From NCBI RefSeq assembly GCF_000307225.1, contig NZ_HE978616.1, positions 785,848-828,540 on the forward strand: a DNA stretch of 42,693 nucleotides. Direction: 5' to 3'. The notes beneath the pieces are model-generated. The model searched no databases and had not been told where the DNA came from. It saw only the letters and a program-made list of their open reading frames with translations. The DNA is from Anaerococcus vaginalis. Its GTDB lineage: Bacteria > Bacillota > Clostridia > Tissierellales > Peptoniphilaceae. Both the position numbers and the translations under genes were made by a program. Below, in pieces: positions 10,598 through 20,100 of the stretch. Position 1 is the first letter of the stretch. Each line of letters starts with the position of its first letter.

Positions 10598-11470
10598 TTA
10601 TTTCCAAGCCGGAATTTCTGAACCTTTTGATTCTTTTTCTACTAATTTTTTAGTTTCGTCTGTTTGGTAATAATTTTTTACAAAATTTTCTATTACTTTT
10701 GAATCTTTGTCTTCTTTTCTTGCTGCAATTATATTTACATAGATTGCTTTTGCTGGATCATTTTTATCTTCTAAGTAAATTGCATCTTTTGTTGGAACAA
10801 ATCCAGCATCTACTGCTACTCCAGAGTTTATAACTGATGCAGCAACTTCTGTAAGATTTCTTGCTGTTTGACTTGCATCAAGTTCGATTATTTCTAAATT
10901 TTTTGGATTTTTCTTTATATTGTCAACAGTTATTGCATCTCCTTCTTTTCCTTCAAGTTCTAGTAAACCTGCTGATTGAAGTAGGAAAAGTGCTCTTGCT
11001 CCATTTGTTGGGTCATTTGGAATTGCAATTTTATCCCCATCTTTTATATCTTTTACATCTTTTATTTTGTCAGAATATATTCCCATTGGGGCAAGTAGGG
11101 TATCTCCTACTGAAACAATATCTGTTTTGTGAGATTTATTATAATCTTCCAAGAATTTTTTGTGTTGGAAGGCGTTTAAGTCAATATCTCCAGATTTTAA
11201 AGCCTCATTTGGTTGGTTATAATCTGAAAATGGTACAATTTTTATTTTCTTTCCTGTATCTTTTTCAAATCTTTTTGCCACATCTTCTAAAACTTCATTT
11301 TTTTCGCCACAAACTCCAATTTTTATTTCTTTTGCATCTTTAAATCTGTCTTCTGTTTTTGCTTGGTTTGAGCTTTCATTGCTTGTTTTTTTATCATCTT
11401 TCTTGTTTGCACATCCTGTAAGTGCTAATACTAGTGCCAATCCTAAGGCAATTTTCTTTAAATTTTTCAT
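10598..11470 (-). CDS. metQ: MetQ-type methionine-binding lipoprotein, copy 2
   Basis: This 290-residue protein is a close paralogue of the next gene and the first of the two. The signal peptide is followed by lipobox LTGC and a charged linker. The MetQ domain carries FSDYNQPNEALKSGDIDLNA, PNDPTNGARALFLLQSAGL and LDASQTARNLTEVA. AGGAGG lies six bases before the ATG at 11470 (another ATG sits at 11473). The pocket segments are nearly identical between the copies, while the linker and the stretch after DASQTARNL differ. Both would feed the same MetNI permease, so the pair may differ in affinity or ligand form. Confidence 0.93.
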   Translation of the reverse strand: MKNLKKIALGLALVLALTGCANKKDDKKTSNESSNQAKTEDRFKDAKEIKIGVCGEKNEVLEDVAKRFEKDTGKKIKIVPFSDYNQPNEALKSGDIDLNAFQHKKFLEDYNKSHKTDIVSVGDTLLAPMGIYSDKIKDVKDIKDGDKIAIPNDPTNGARALFLLQSAGLLELEGKEGDAITVDNIKKNPKNLEIIELDASQTARNLTEVAASVINSGVAVDAGFVPTKDAIYLEDKNDPAKAIYVNIIAARKEDKDSKVIENFVKNYYQTDETKKLVEKESKGSEIPAWK

Positions 11471-11496
11471 CATCTTCCTCCTAATTTTTTCTTTTC

Positions 11497-12162
11497 TTAA
11501 TGTGATGTTTTTTTTATGATTAAATTGGCAATGCCTTGGATGGCATAGACAATTATCAAAATAACTATGACCGATATAATAACTACATCGTTTTTGTATC
11601 TGTTGTAACCGACTGCTATTGCAAGATTTCCTATTCCTCCTGCACCGATTGTTCCAGCCATCGCTGTTAAACCTAAAAGTGAAATCAAGGTTATGGCTGA
11701 TGCTCTTACAAGTGATGGAAGTCCTTCTCTTAAATAAACTGCTGTTATAATTTCAAATGGAGAATTTCCCATAGCTTCCGCAGCTTCTATTACTCCCTTA
11801 TCAACTTCTGCAAGAGCCTGTTCAACTTGCTTTGCAAAAAATGGCACGCAAGAAAAAACTAAAGGCACTATTGCAGCTGTTGGTCCAATTCTTGTTCCTG
11901 CAATTAAATTTGTTAAAGGACTTATTACTGCAAGTAAAATTATAAAAGGAACTGCACGAAAAAGATTCGTTATCTTGTCCAAAATGCTATAAAGTTTTTT
12001 ATTTTCTAAAATTCCACCCTCATTTGTTACTACAAGTGTTACTCCTATTATTAGTCCAAAAATTCCTGAAAATATAGCTGATAAAAATAGCATATAAAAT
12101 GTAAGACCTATATCTTCAAAAATTCTATCTTTTATTGAAAGTGCATAACTAAAGTATTCCAT
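11497..12162 (-). CDS. metI: Methionine ABC transporter permease MetI
   Basis: This 221-residue membrane protein has about five hydrophobic segments and the permease EAA loop that contacts the ATPase (EAAEAMGNSPFEIITAVYLR, residues about 137-156). LFRAVPFIILLAVISPLT and TAMAGTIGAGGIGNLAI are typical of MetI. AGGAG precedes the ATG at 12162, which overlaps the metN stop by 14 bases, so translation is coupled. It forms the membrane channel of the MetNIQ importer. Confidence 0.95.
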   Translation of the reverse strand: MEYFSYALSIKDRIFEDIGLTFYMLFLSAIFSGIFGLIIGVTLVVTNEGGILENKKLYSILDKITNLFRAVPFIILLAVISPLTNLIAGTRIGPTAAIVPLVFSCVPFFAKQVEQALAEVDKGVIEAAEAMGNSPFEIITAVYLREGLPSLVRASAITLISLLGLTAMAGTIGAGGIGNLAIAVGYNRYKNDVVIISVIVILIIVYAIQGIANLIIKKTSH

Positions 12163-13176
12163 TACTATCTCCTAAAAGTTTTACATTTGTTCCACCGGCA
12201 ATCAAATATTCAATTGCCTTGTCAATATTTTCTCTTTGAGCCTTAAAAGTTACAATCAAATTTCCAACCGGAACATTTGTAATAAATTCAATATTTCCTG
12301 CCAAAACATTGGTTTTGACTTTAAATTTTTCATAAATTTCATTTATAACAGGCTCAGTTGTTGCCTCTCCAACATAGGAAAGTTTTACCAAAAATTCATC
12401 CTTTTTCAAAACTTTAAGATTGTTTTTAACCTCCTCAAGGGTTTGATTTACATTTGTTGAAGTTTCTACAAATTCTTTTGTAAGTTTGTGTTTCGGGTTT
12501 GAGAATATTTCAAGGGTAGTTCCCTTTTCAATCACTTTTCCATCTTGCATTACAGCAACCTTATTGCAAAGATCTTTTACAACTTCCATTTGGTGAGTGA
12601 TTATAACTATGGTAAGATCAATTTTTTCTTTAATTTCTCCCAAAAGTTTTAAAATTTGCTTGGTTGTTTTTGGATCAAGGGCACTTGTCGCCTCATCGCA
12701 AAGTAAAATTTCTGGATCAGATGCAAGGGCTCTTGCTATGGCACATCTTTGTTTTTGTCCACCAGATAATTCTCTTGGAAAAGAATTAGCCTTATCTCCA
12801 ATCCCAACCAAATCCAAAAGTTTTTGGGCTTTTTTTATTTTTTCTTCTTTTGAAATTTTTTCCTTTCTTATTGGAAAAATTACATTATCAATTACTGAAA
12901 TATTGTTCAAAAGATTAAAATGTTGAAAAATCATACCAATTTTTTTACGTTTTTTCTTAAATCTTTTTGGGACAAGTTCAAAAGATTTTCTCCATTTATC
13001 AAAACTTCTCCCTCAGATGGTTTTTGCAAAAGATTAATACACCTTACAAGGGTTGATTTTCCTGCTCCAGAAAATCCTACAATTCCAAAGATATCAGCTT
13101 TTTCAATTTTAAGACTAACTTCATCAACAGCCTTTAAACCATCAAAATCTACACTTATATTTTTTAGTTCAATCAT
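12149..13176 (-). pseudogene. metN: Methionine ABC transporter ATPase MetN, interrupted by a one-base frameshift
   Basis: The first frame (13176 to 12931) has MIELKNISVDFDGLKAV and Walker A GFSGAGKST. The second (to 12149) has GMIFQHFNLL, the ABC signature LSGGQKQRCAIARAL, Walker B ILLCDEATSALD, the switch His in IITHQ and a C-terminal NIL ligand-sensing domain. Near 12949-12954 the read codons AGA AAA AAC GTA would become AGA AAA AAA CGT with one extra A, restoring the family motif RKKIGMIFQHFNLL and a 342-residue protein. As read, the two frames overlap at GTATGA, and an A AAA AAC heptamer sits at the junction. The start overlaps the amidohydrolase stop by eight bases. Confidence 0.9.
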
Positions 13177-14385
13177 TTTTTCTCTCTTTTCTATCAAAAT
13201 TTATCAAAAAATTCAAAGCACATCCCAATCCATAAAATAAAGCGTCATTATCAACATCAAATTTTTCTGTATGGGCACCTGCTCCACATCCTTTTTCTTC
13301 ATTTTTTACACCAATTTTCACAAAAACACTTGGACCAACCTTCCCATATCCATAAAATGATTCGGATCCAAAGGACACTTCTTCATCCACTCTTGAATTT
13401 GGGAAAATTTCTTCCAATGAAGACCTTGCAAAATCGGAAAGTTTTTCATCATTTATAACTGGATAAGCAACTATTCTCGTATAATCATTAAATTTGACTT
13501 TACAATCATAAATATTTGCAGTTTTGCAGGCTACATCTTTTAATTTTTCCAAGGCTTTTTCTCCAACTTCATCTTCAAAAAATCTCAAAGTTGCCTTTAA
13601 ATTTGCCTTATCAGGAATAACATTTGAAGCAAAACCCGCATTTATTGAACCAATTCCCAAAGTTACAATTTCGTTTGGATTAAGTCCACTTGCCCAAGTT
13701 TGGTTTAGATTATTTATAATTGCTACAAGAGAATTTATTGGAGAGGTCAAAAGATCTGGTCTTGAGCCATGACCGCCCTTTCCTATCACATCAAAATCTA
13801 CACCTGCACAGCCTGCATAAACTTTTGTTTTAGAAATAGAAAATTTTCCGGTTGGAATTTCTGTGTCAACGTGATTTCCATAGATTCCATCAAATTTTAT
13901 ATTTTTTAAATGTTCTATCATTTGAGAAATCCCTGCTCCCGTTTCCTCTCCTTCTTCAAAGATAAAATAAATTTTTCCTTTTAAGCTATCTTTAAGATCG
14001 CTTAAAATTTTTGCACTTGTAAGCACAAGAGCCATATGAAAATCATGGCCACAGGCATGCATAACTCCTAAATTTTTTGATACAATTTCTTTTTTGCCCT
14101 TTAAATTTTTTTCATTTTCAAAAATAGGAAGAGCATCAATATCGGTTCTTATCCCCAAAATTTTGCCTTCTTTTTTTGTATCAAGAATTGCCACAAAGCC
14201 TGTAGAATTTTCAACTTCTTGAGTTTCTAAACCAAGTTTTTTGCACTCATTAATTAAAAATTTGCGAGTTTCAAATTCCCTACTAGAAAGCTCTGGATAT
14301 TCATGTAAATAATTTTTAATTTTTTGGCAAATTCTAAATTTTTATTTATCAAAGTTTTTATTTCTTCTGTGCTTATATTTTTCAT
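13169..14385 (-). pseudogene. M20-family amidohydrolase/peptidase of the methionine operon, interrupted by a one-base frameshift
   Basis: From the ATG ending at 14385 the frame reads MKNISTEEIKTLINKN and drifts out of frame after EFAKK. One extra A in the run near 14330-14335 gives KKIKNYLHEYPELSSREFE, which joins the second frame to VAILDTKKEGKILGIRTDID and a stop at 13169. The restored length is 405 residues, normal for the family. Metal-ligand motifs are GIRTDIDALP, HACGHDFHMA and EEGEETGAG; the dimerisation domain includes GKGGHGSRPD. Such enzymes remove acyl groups from amino acids or cleave dipeptides. Its place behind the T-box and ahead of metN suggests it releases methionine from an imported derivative, but this is inference. 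AAAGG precedes the start. Confidence 0.85.
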
Positions 14386-14425
14386 TTTTTCCAACCTTTC
14401 TTTTCTAAATTTGAGCAAAATAAAA

Positions 14426-14456
14426 GTCCTTACTGTAGATAAACTACAATAAGGAC
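14426..14456 (-). terminator. T-box attenuator terminator
   Basis: GTCCTTATTGTAG (minus strand) pairs with CTACAGTAAGGAC around a short loop, followed by TTTTATTTT. It lies right after the T-box sequence and about 40 bases before the amidohydrolase start, where the terminator helix of a T-box leader belongs. Confidence 0.9.
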
Positions 14457-14680
14457 GAAAAATTTTCCGCGTTACCACCTTTTTTGCACTAAAAAATGCC
14501 TCTTCAGATACTATCATATCCTAACTCTGTAACGGGAGTTCCCGTATAAGTCTAAATATCGACCTATCCCATCTGAGACCATCTTCATCACACTTTTTAT
14601 TCACCCCTCTCAGCAAAACAGGGCTCTCTGTACAATAATCCATACGACTACTCTTCTCTTTATCTGGTTTTATTTAATCT
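14426..14680 (-). promoter_or_regulatory. T-box leader upstream of the amidohydrolase-metNIQ operon
   Basis: Reading leftwards the leader shows AGAGAAGAGTAG (stem I, S-turn region), CAGAGAGCC...GCTGAGAGGGG, a long stem I, and the T-box core AAGGTGGTAACGCGG, followed by the terminator helix. The TGGT within the core would pair with an ACCA-ending tRNA. ATG triplets occur where a specifier is expected (about 14577-14588), which agrees with a methionine transport operon, but I could not fold stem I well enough to prove the specifier. Uncharged tRNA would favour antitermination and switch on uptake. Confidence 0.88.
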
Positions 14681-14693
14681 CTTTGACAAATAA

Positions 14694-14722
14694 ATAATAC
14701 TACCATTTAAAAATCCTGTCAA
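14694..14722 (-). promoter_or_regulatory. Strong promoter of the T-box-controlled methionine operon
   Basis: On the minus strand TTGACA, a 17-base spacer and TATTAT match the vegetative consensus closely. The start site would fall just before the T-box leader. Confidence 0.85.
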
Positions 14723-14857
14723 GATTTTTTTCAATTTTTATTAGTTTATTTAGTATATTATAAATAAAACCAGCTAATTTTCAAGATTTTTCTCATAAAT
14801 ATTAAAAATCTTTTTTTATTTTTCTATAAATTTTAGAAATAATCAAAACAAAAAAAA

Positions 14858-14873
14858 GAAGCCCTAAGGCTTC
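14858..14873 (-). terminator. Terminator after glmS
   Basis: GAAGCC/GGCTTC six-base stem with a four-base loop, followed on the minus strand by eight T, about 60 bases after the glmS stop. Confidence 0.85.
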
Positions 14874-14932
14874 TCGTGGTTTTGGTAAAATAAATTCATT
14901 TATAATATACTGTATTTAATTATTTGTGCAAG

Positions 14933-16753
14933 TTATTCTACCGTTACTGATTTTGCTAAATTTCTTGGCTTATCTACATCAAGTCCTTTGGCACAAGATA
15001 CATAATATGCCAAAATTTGTTGTGGAATCACTGACAAAACTGGATAAAGTGGGTCAATTGTTTTTGGAAGTTCAAAGTTAAAATTGGAAATTTCTTTCAA
15101 ATGCTCATCTTTTTTTGAAATTGAGAAGATATTTGCCCCTCTTGAGATGATTTCTTTTACATTTGATATGGTTTTTTCCATTATATTTTCTTGACTTGCA
15201 ACCACAACAACTGGAGTTCCTTCCTCAATTAGAGCAATTGTTCCATGTTTTAACTCTCCAGCTGCCAAGGCTTCTGAATGAATATATGAAACTTCTTTCA
15301 ATTTCAAAGATCCCTCAATTACAGATTTGTAATCAAGACCACGTCCTATATAGAACATTGAATCACAATCTTTTATCTCATTCGCATAAGCTTTTATTTT
15401 TTCACCATCATCCAAAATTTCCTTTATTTTTTCAGGAATTTTTTTCATCTCTGAAATGATTTCCTTATATTTTTCTTCTCCTATTGTTCCAAGTTTTAAA
15501 GAAAAATCAAGAGCAAGCATATAAAGAGAAATAATTTGTGTTGTATAAGCCTTTGTTGATGCTACTGCAATTTCTGGTCCTGCATAACAATAAATAGTCT
15601 TGTCAGCTTCCCTATCAAGAGATGAAGCAACAACATTTGTCAAAACTAAAGTTTTTGCCCCATTTTTCTTTCCAAGTCTTAAAGCTGCAAGAGTATCAGC
15701 AGTTTCTCCAGATTGGCTTACCAAAATTATCAAGGTATTTTCATCAATAAATGGATCATTGTACCTAAATTCACTTGCTATATCACAAATTACAGGAATT
15801 TTCGCAAATTTTTCTAAAGCGTAGGCTCCAACAAGACCAGCATGGTAGGCTGTTCCACAAGCAATTATATAAATTTTATTAAATTTTTCAATTTCTTCTT
15901 TAGAAAATGAATTTTCTTTAAAATCTATCCTATCACCTGTCATTTTAAATCTAATTGTATCAGAAATAGCCTTTGGTTGATCAAAAATTTCCTTAATCAT
16001 AAAATGATCAAAGCCTTCTTTTGTAGAATCTTCAAAAGAAAAATCAACTTTTGAAACTTTTCTTTGAACTTTTTGGAAATTTCTATCATAAATTGTAAAA
16101 GATTCACCCTTTATATCTACCAAATCTCCATTTTCAAGATAAATTACATCTTTTGTATATTTTATAATTGAAGGAAGGTCGCTTGCCGCAAGGATTCCTT
16201 CATCAGTTATTCCCAAAACAAGAGGACTTTCCTCTCTTAAAACTATAAGTCTATCACTTTCATCTTGGCATAAAATCCCAAGGGCAAAAGATCCCCTCAA
16301 ATCATTTTTCGCTTTTTTTACAGCCTCTAAAATATCTCCTTGGTAATATTTTTCAATCAAAACCGCAATAACTTCTGTGTCGGTATCAGATTTAAAAGTA
16401 TATCCTTCTTTTTTCAAATTTTCTTTAAGCTCATTGTAATTTTCGATAATTCCGTTGTGAACTACAGAAATTTTTCCATTATTTGAAAGATGTGGGTGAG
16501 AATTTATATCTGAAGGGCCTCCATGAGTTGCCCATCTAATATGACCAATCCCAATATTTCCCTCAATAGGATTTTTAGAAAGTTCATCTTTTAAAACCTT
16601 AACTTTCCCACTTTTTTTGACAGTTTTAATTAGACCATGATCAATAAGAGAAATTCCTGCAGAATCATATCCCCTATACTCAAGTCTTTCTAGTCCGTCC
16701 ATAATAATTTCTCTGGCATTTGCCTTGCCATTATAACATACTATTCCGCACAT
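14933..16753 (-). CDS. glmS: Glutamine-fructose-6-phosphate aminotransferase (isomerizing)
   Basis: This 606-residue enzyme makes glucosamine-6-phosphate from fructose-6-phosphate and glutamine, the first step towards UDP-GlcNAc for peptidoglycan. Cys2 (MCGIVCYNG) is the glutaminase nucleophile. The class II amidotransferase domain covers about residues 1-230 (GIGHIRWATHGGPSDINSHP). Two SIS sugar-isomerase domains follow (IIACGTAYHAGLVGAYALE; SQSGETADTLAALR; FYIGRGLDYKSVIEGSLKLK). The C-terminus LAKSVTVE is canonical and contributes to the active site. AAGGAGG precedes the ATG. The upstream glmS ribozyme shuts the gene down when product accumulates. Confidence 0.97.
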   Translation of the reverse strand: MCGIVCYNGKANAREIIMDGLERLEYRGYDSAGISLIDHGLIKTVKKSGKVKVLKDELSKNPIEGNIGIGHIRWATHGGPSDINSHPHLSNNGKISVVHNGIIENYNELKENLKKEGYTFKSDTDTEVIAVLIEKYYQGDILEAVKKAKNDLRGSFALGILCQDESDRLIVLREESPLVLGITDEGILAASDLPSIIKYTKDVIYLENGDLVDIKGESFTIYDRNFQKVQRKVSKVDFSFEDSTKEGFDHFMIKEIFDQPKAISDTIRFKMTGDRIDFKENSFSKEEIEKFNKIYIIACGTAYHAGLVGAYALEKFAKIPVICDIASEFRYNDPFIDENTLIILVSQSGETADTLAALRLGKKNGAKTLVLTNVVASSLDREADKTIYCYAGPEIAVASTKAYTTQIISLYMLALDFSLKLGTIGEEKYKEIISEMKKIPEKIKEILDDGEKIKAYANEIKDCDSMFYIGRGLDYKSVIEGSLKLKEVSYIHSEALAAGELKHGTIALIEEGTPVVVVASQENIMEKTISNVKEIISRGANIFSISKKDEHLKEISNFNFELPKTIDPLYPVLSVIPQQILAYYVSCAKGLDVDKPRNLAKSVTVE

Positions 16754-16779
16754 AGTATCCTCCTTATATTAAATTTTAG

Positions 16780-16914
16780 AGGTATCACTTTATTTTCTTT
16801 GTAATAAAAATTGCTTTTTATTTTTGTTAAATACTAAGCCTGTGAAAGCTATGGAGCACCCGCCGAATTTTCGATAACTCCATTCCTCGTCATCCCAAAG
16901 GGATCTGGCGCTTA
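16780..16914 (-). promoter_or_regulatory. glmS ribozyme (glucosamine-6-phosphate-responsive self-cleaving leader)
   Basis: On the minus strand the leader contains AAGCGCCAGATCCCTTTGGG, then GACGAGGAATGGAGTTATCG, TTCGGCGGGTGCTCC and a 3' AAGTGAT. These match the conserved glmS ribozyme core: the cleavage-site GCGCC (16911-16907, cleavage expected 5' of its G), the GACGAGGA segment and GGCGG-GCTCC pairing. It lies between promoter DNA and the glmS start as in other Firmicutes. The 3' boundary is approximate. Confidence 0.92.
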
Positions 16915-17040
16915 TTATATTTTTACCTCGTTTTTCCATTATACATTAAAATTATGAAATAAGAAAGTATAGGAAAAATCAAAACATCTATTAAATTTAA
17001 AATTCAAAAATTTTTAAAAAATATTTTCAAAAAATTCAAA

Positions 17041-17072
17041 ATAAAACCAGACTTATATAAGCCTGGTTTTAT
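17041..17072 (-). terminator. Terminator after the pyruvate:ferredoxin oxidoreductase gene
   Basis: ATAAAACCAG and CTGGTTTTAT arms extend through CTTATA/TATAAG to an almost complete hairpin, about 45 bases after the stop at 17117, with TTTTATTTT on the minus strand. Confidence 0.75.
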
Positions 17073-17116
17073 AAAACACTTAGTAATTCATATACTATTT
17101 TTAGGATTTAAAATTT

Positions 17117-20100
17117 TTACTTATTTTCCATTTTTTTGTAAGACTCAAGTCTTTCTTTTGCTGCTTCTTCAGCTTCTGCATAAAGTCTATCTGCATCTTC
17201 TGGGAAAGCTTTTTTCAAAGATGCATATCTTACTTCACCTTGTAAAAATTCTTGGAAAGATTCTGTAGGATCTTTTGAATCTAAAACAAATGGATTTTTG
17301 CCTTCTTCTTTAAGAAGTGGATTAAATCTCCATAAGTGCCAATATCCACTTGCTACAGCTTCTTTTTCTCTTCTTTGAGTCTTGCCCATTCCTGCTTTTA
17401 GTCCGTGGTTAATACATGGAGCATAGGCAATTATTAGTGATGGACCATGGTAGCTTTCTGCTTCTTTTATTGCTTTTAATGTTTGAGCTTGGTTTGCTCC
17501 CATTGCAACTTGTGCAACATAAACATAACCATAAGTTGTCATCATTAAACCAAGATCTTTCTTTCTAACTTTTTTACCACTTGCCGCAAATTTTGCTACA
17601 GCTGCAAGAGGAGTTGCCTTTGAACTTTGTCCACCTGTATTTGAGTAAACTTCTGTATCGAATACAATTATATTAATGTCATCACCACTTGCAAGAACAT
17701 GGTCTACGCCAGAGAAACCTATATCATAAGCCCAACCATCTCCACCGTAAATCCAAACTGATTTTTTAACTAAATAATCTTTTAGATTTTTAATTCTTTC
17801 AATAATTTTATCAGCTTCTTCATTACCAGTTTTATTTGCAATTAAAGATTCAATTTTTATAGCAGCTTTTTTGCTTTCTTCAAAATCATTATTATTTTCT
17901 AACCATTCATTAAATGCATCATTTAATGGTGTTGAAATTTTTAATTCTAGGAATTTTTTCATTAAAGTTTCTAATAAGAATTTATTTGATTTTGTTGCAA
18001 GAAGCATACCATAACCATATTCTGCTGCATCTTCAAATAAGGATGATGCCCAAGCTGGACCTTCCCCATTTTTATTTGTACAGTATGGCATTGATGGTAC
18101 AGATGATCCCCAAATTGATGAACATCCTGTTGCGTTTGAAATAATTTGATGATCACCATAAAGTTGGGTGATTAATTTTGCATATGGTGTTTCTCCACAG
18201 CCTGCACATGCACCTGAAAATTCAAGTAATGGTTGGCTAAATTGTGAATTTTTAACATTTGTTGGAGCTATTTCATCTCCTCTATATCCAACTTCACTAT
18301 GAGCAAACTCCCAATTATCTGCTTGTTTTTCGATTTGTTCATCTATTGGTTTCATAGCTAGGGCTTTTTTTGGAGCTGGACATACGTCAACGCAGTTTCC
18401 ACATCCCATACAATCATATGGAGAAACTTGAATTCTAAATTCGTATCCTTCAAGTCCCTTGCCTATAGCTTTTTTAGTTTCAAATCCTTCTGGAGCTTTT
18501 GCTTTTTGTTCTTCATTTACTAAAAATGGTCTAATTGTAGCATGTGGACAAATGTATGAACATTGGTTACATTGGATACAATTATCAATATCCCATTCAG
18601 GAACAAATAAAGCTATACCACGTTTTTCATATCTTGAAGTTCCTGCCATATATTGACCATCATCATAAGGTAAATAAGTTGATACTGGTAGGTCATCTTC
18701 TTTTAAGTTTATAATTGGTCTTACCATATTTTTGATAAAGTCTGGTTCATTTTCATTTTCGCCTTCTCTATCATCCTTTAGGTTTTTCCATTCTTCTTTT
18801 ACATTTATTTTTTGTAATTCTTCACTTGCACGGTCAACTGCCTTATTATTCATATCAACAATATCTTGACCTTTCATTCCATAAGATTTTTCAATAGAAC
18901 CTTTTAGATATTTTATAGCATCTTCTATTGGCAAAACTTCTGAAAGAATAAAGAAAGCTGTTTGGATAACCATATTTGTTCTATGTCCAAGTCCAACTTC
19001 TTGAGCAATTTTTGAAGCATTTACTGTATAAAATTTGATATTTTTATCTGCAATTTCTTTTAATAAATAATTTGGAATATGTTCTTCTAATTCATCTTCT
19101 GACCAAATTGTATTTAATAAGAAAATTCCACCTTCTTTTAGGTTTTTAACTAAATCATATTGTCTTACATAAGCTTGTGGTGAGCATGATACAAAGTCAG
19201 CCTCATCTATAAAGTATGCAGCATGGATTGGGTTTGGTGAAAATCTCAAGTGAGACATTGTTAAACCGTTGGATTTTTTTGCATCATAATCAAAATATCC
19301 TTGAGCAAACATATCTGTGTTATCTCCTATAATTTTTATAGCAGATTTATTTGCACCAACTGTACCATCTCCACCATTTCCCCAGAATATACAACGTGTT
19401 GTTTTTCCGTCAGAAATTACAAAACTTTCATCAACTTCAAGTGATGTATGAGTTACATCATCATTAATTCCAACTGTGAAATGATTTTTAGGTTTATCTT
19501 TTGCTAAATTATCAAATACAGATTTAAAATGAGCAGGTCTTGTATCTTTTTGTCCAAGCCCATATCTTCCTGCTATTATTTTAGGATTTCTTTCAGAATC
19601 TGAGAAAGCTTCTAATATATCTAAGTATAGAGGTTCTCCAGCTGAACCTTTTTCTTTTGTCCTATCTAATACTGCAATTCTTTCTACAGTTTTAGGAATT
19701 ACTTCTAGCAAATGTTTAGTTGAGAAAGGTCTATAAAGATGAACTTTTACAAGTCCTACTTTTCTTCCTTCTTTATTTAATTCTTCTACTGTTTGTTGGA
19801 TTGTATCTGTACCTGAACCCATAGCTACAATTATATCTGTAGCATCATCGGCTCCTACATAATTAAATAATGAATAATTTGTTCCTAATTTTTCATTTAT
19901 TTTATCCATATATGAAATAACGATTTCCGGAACTTTATCATAAGCTATATTTTGAGCTTCTGCTCTTTGGAAATATCCACTCTTTTCAAATACACCACGC
20001 ATAGTTGGTCTGTGTGGATTTAAGGAATCGTTTTTAAAATCGTCAATAGCTTTCCAATCAACCATATCTTCAAATTGATCATAATCCCAAACGTCAATTT

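Noticed and set aside
14254-14517. A longer N-terminal extension of the M20 protein
   Set aside because: The extra 43 residues are translation of the T-box and terminator; the true start is the ATG at 14385.
14426-14680. SAM (S-box) riboswitch for the methionine operon
   Set aside because: The conserved sequence and terminator match a T-box, not the S-box core.
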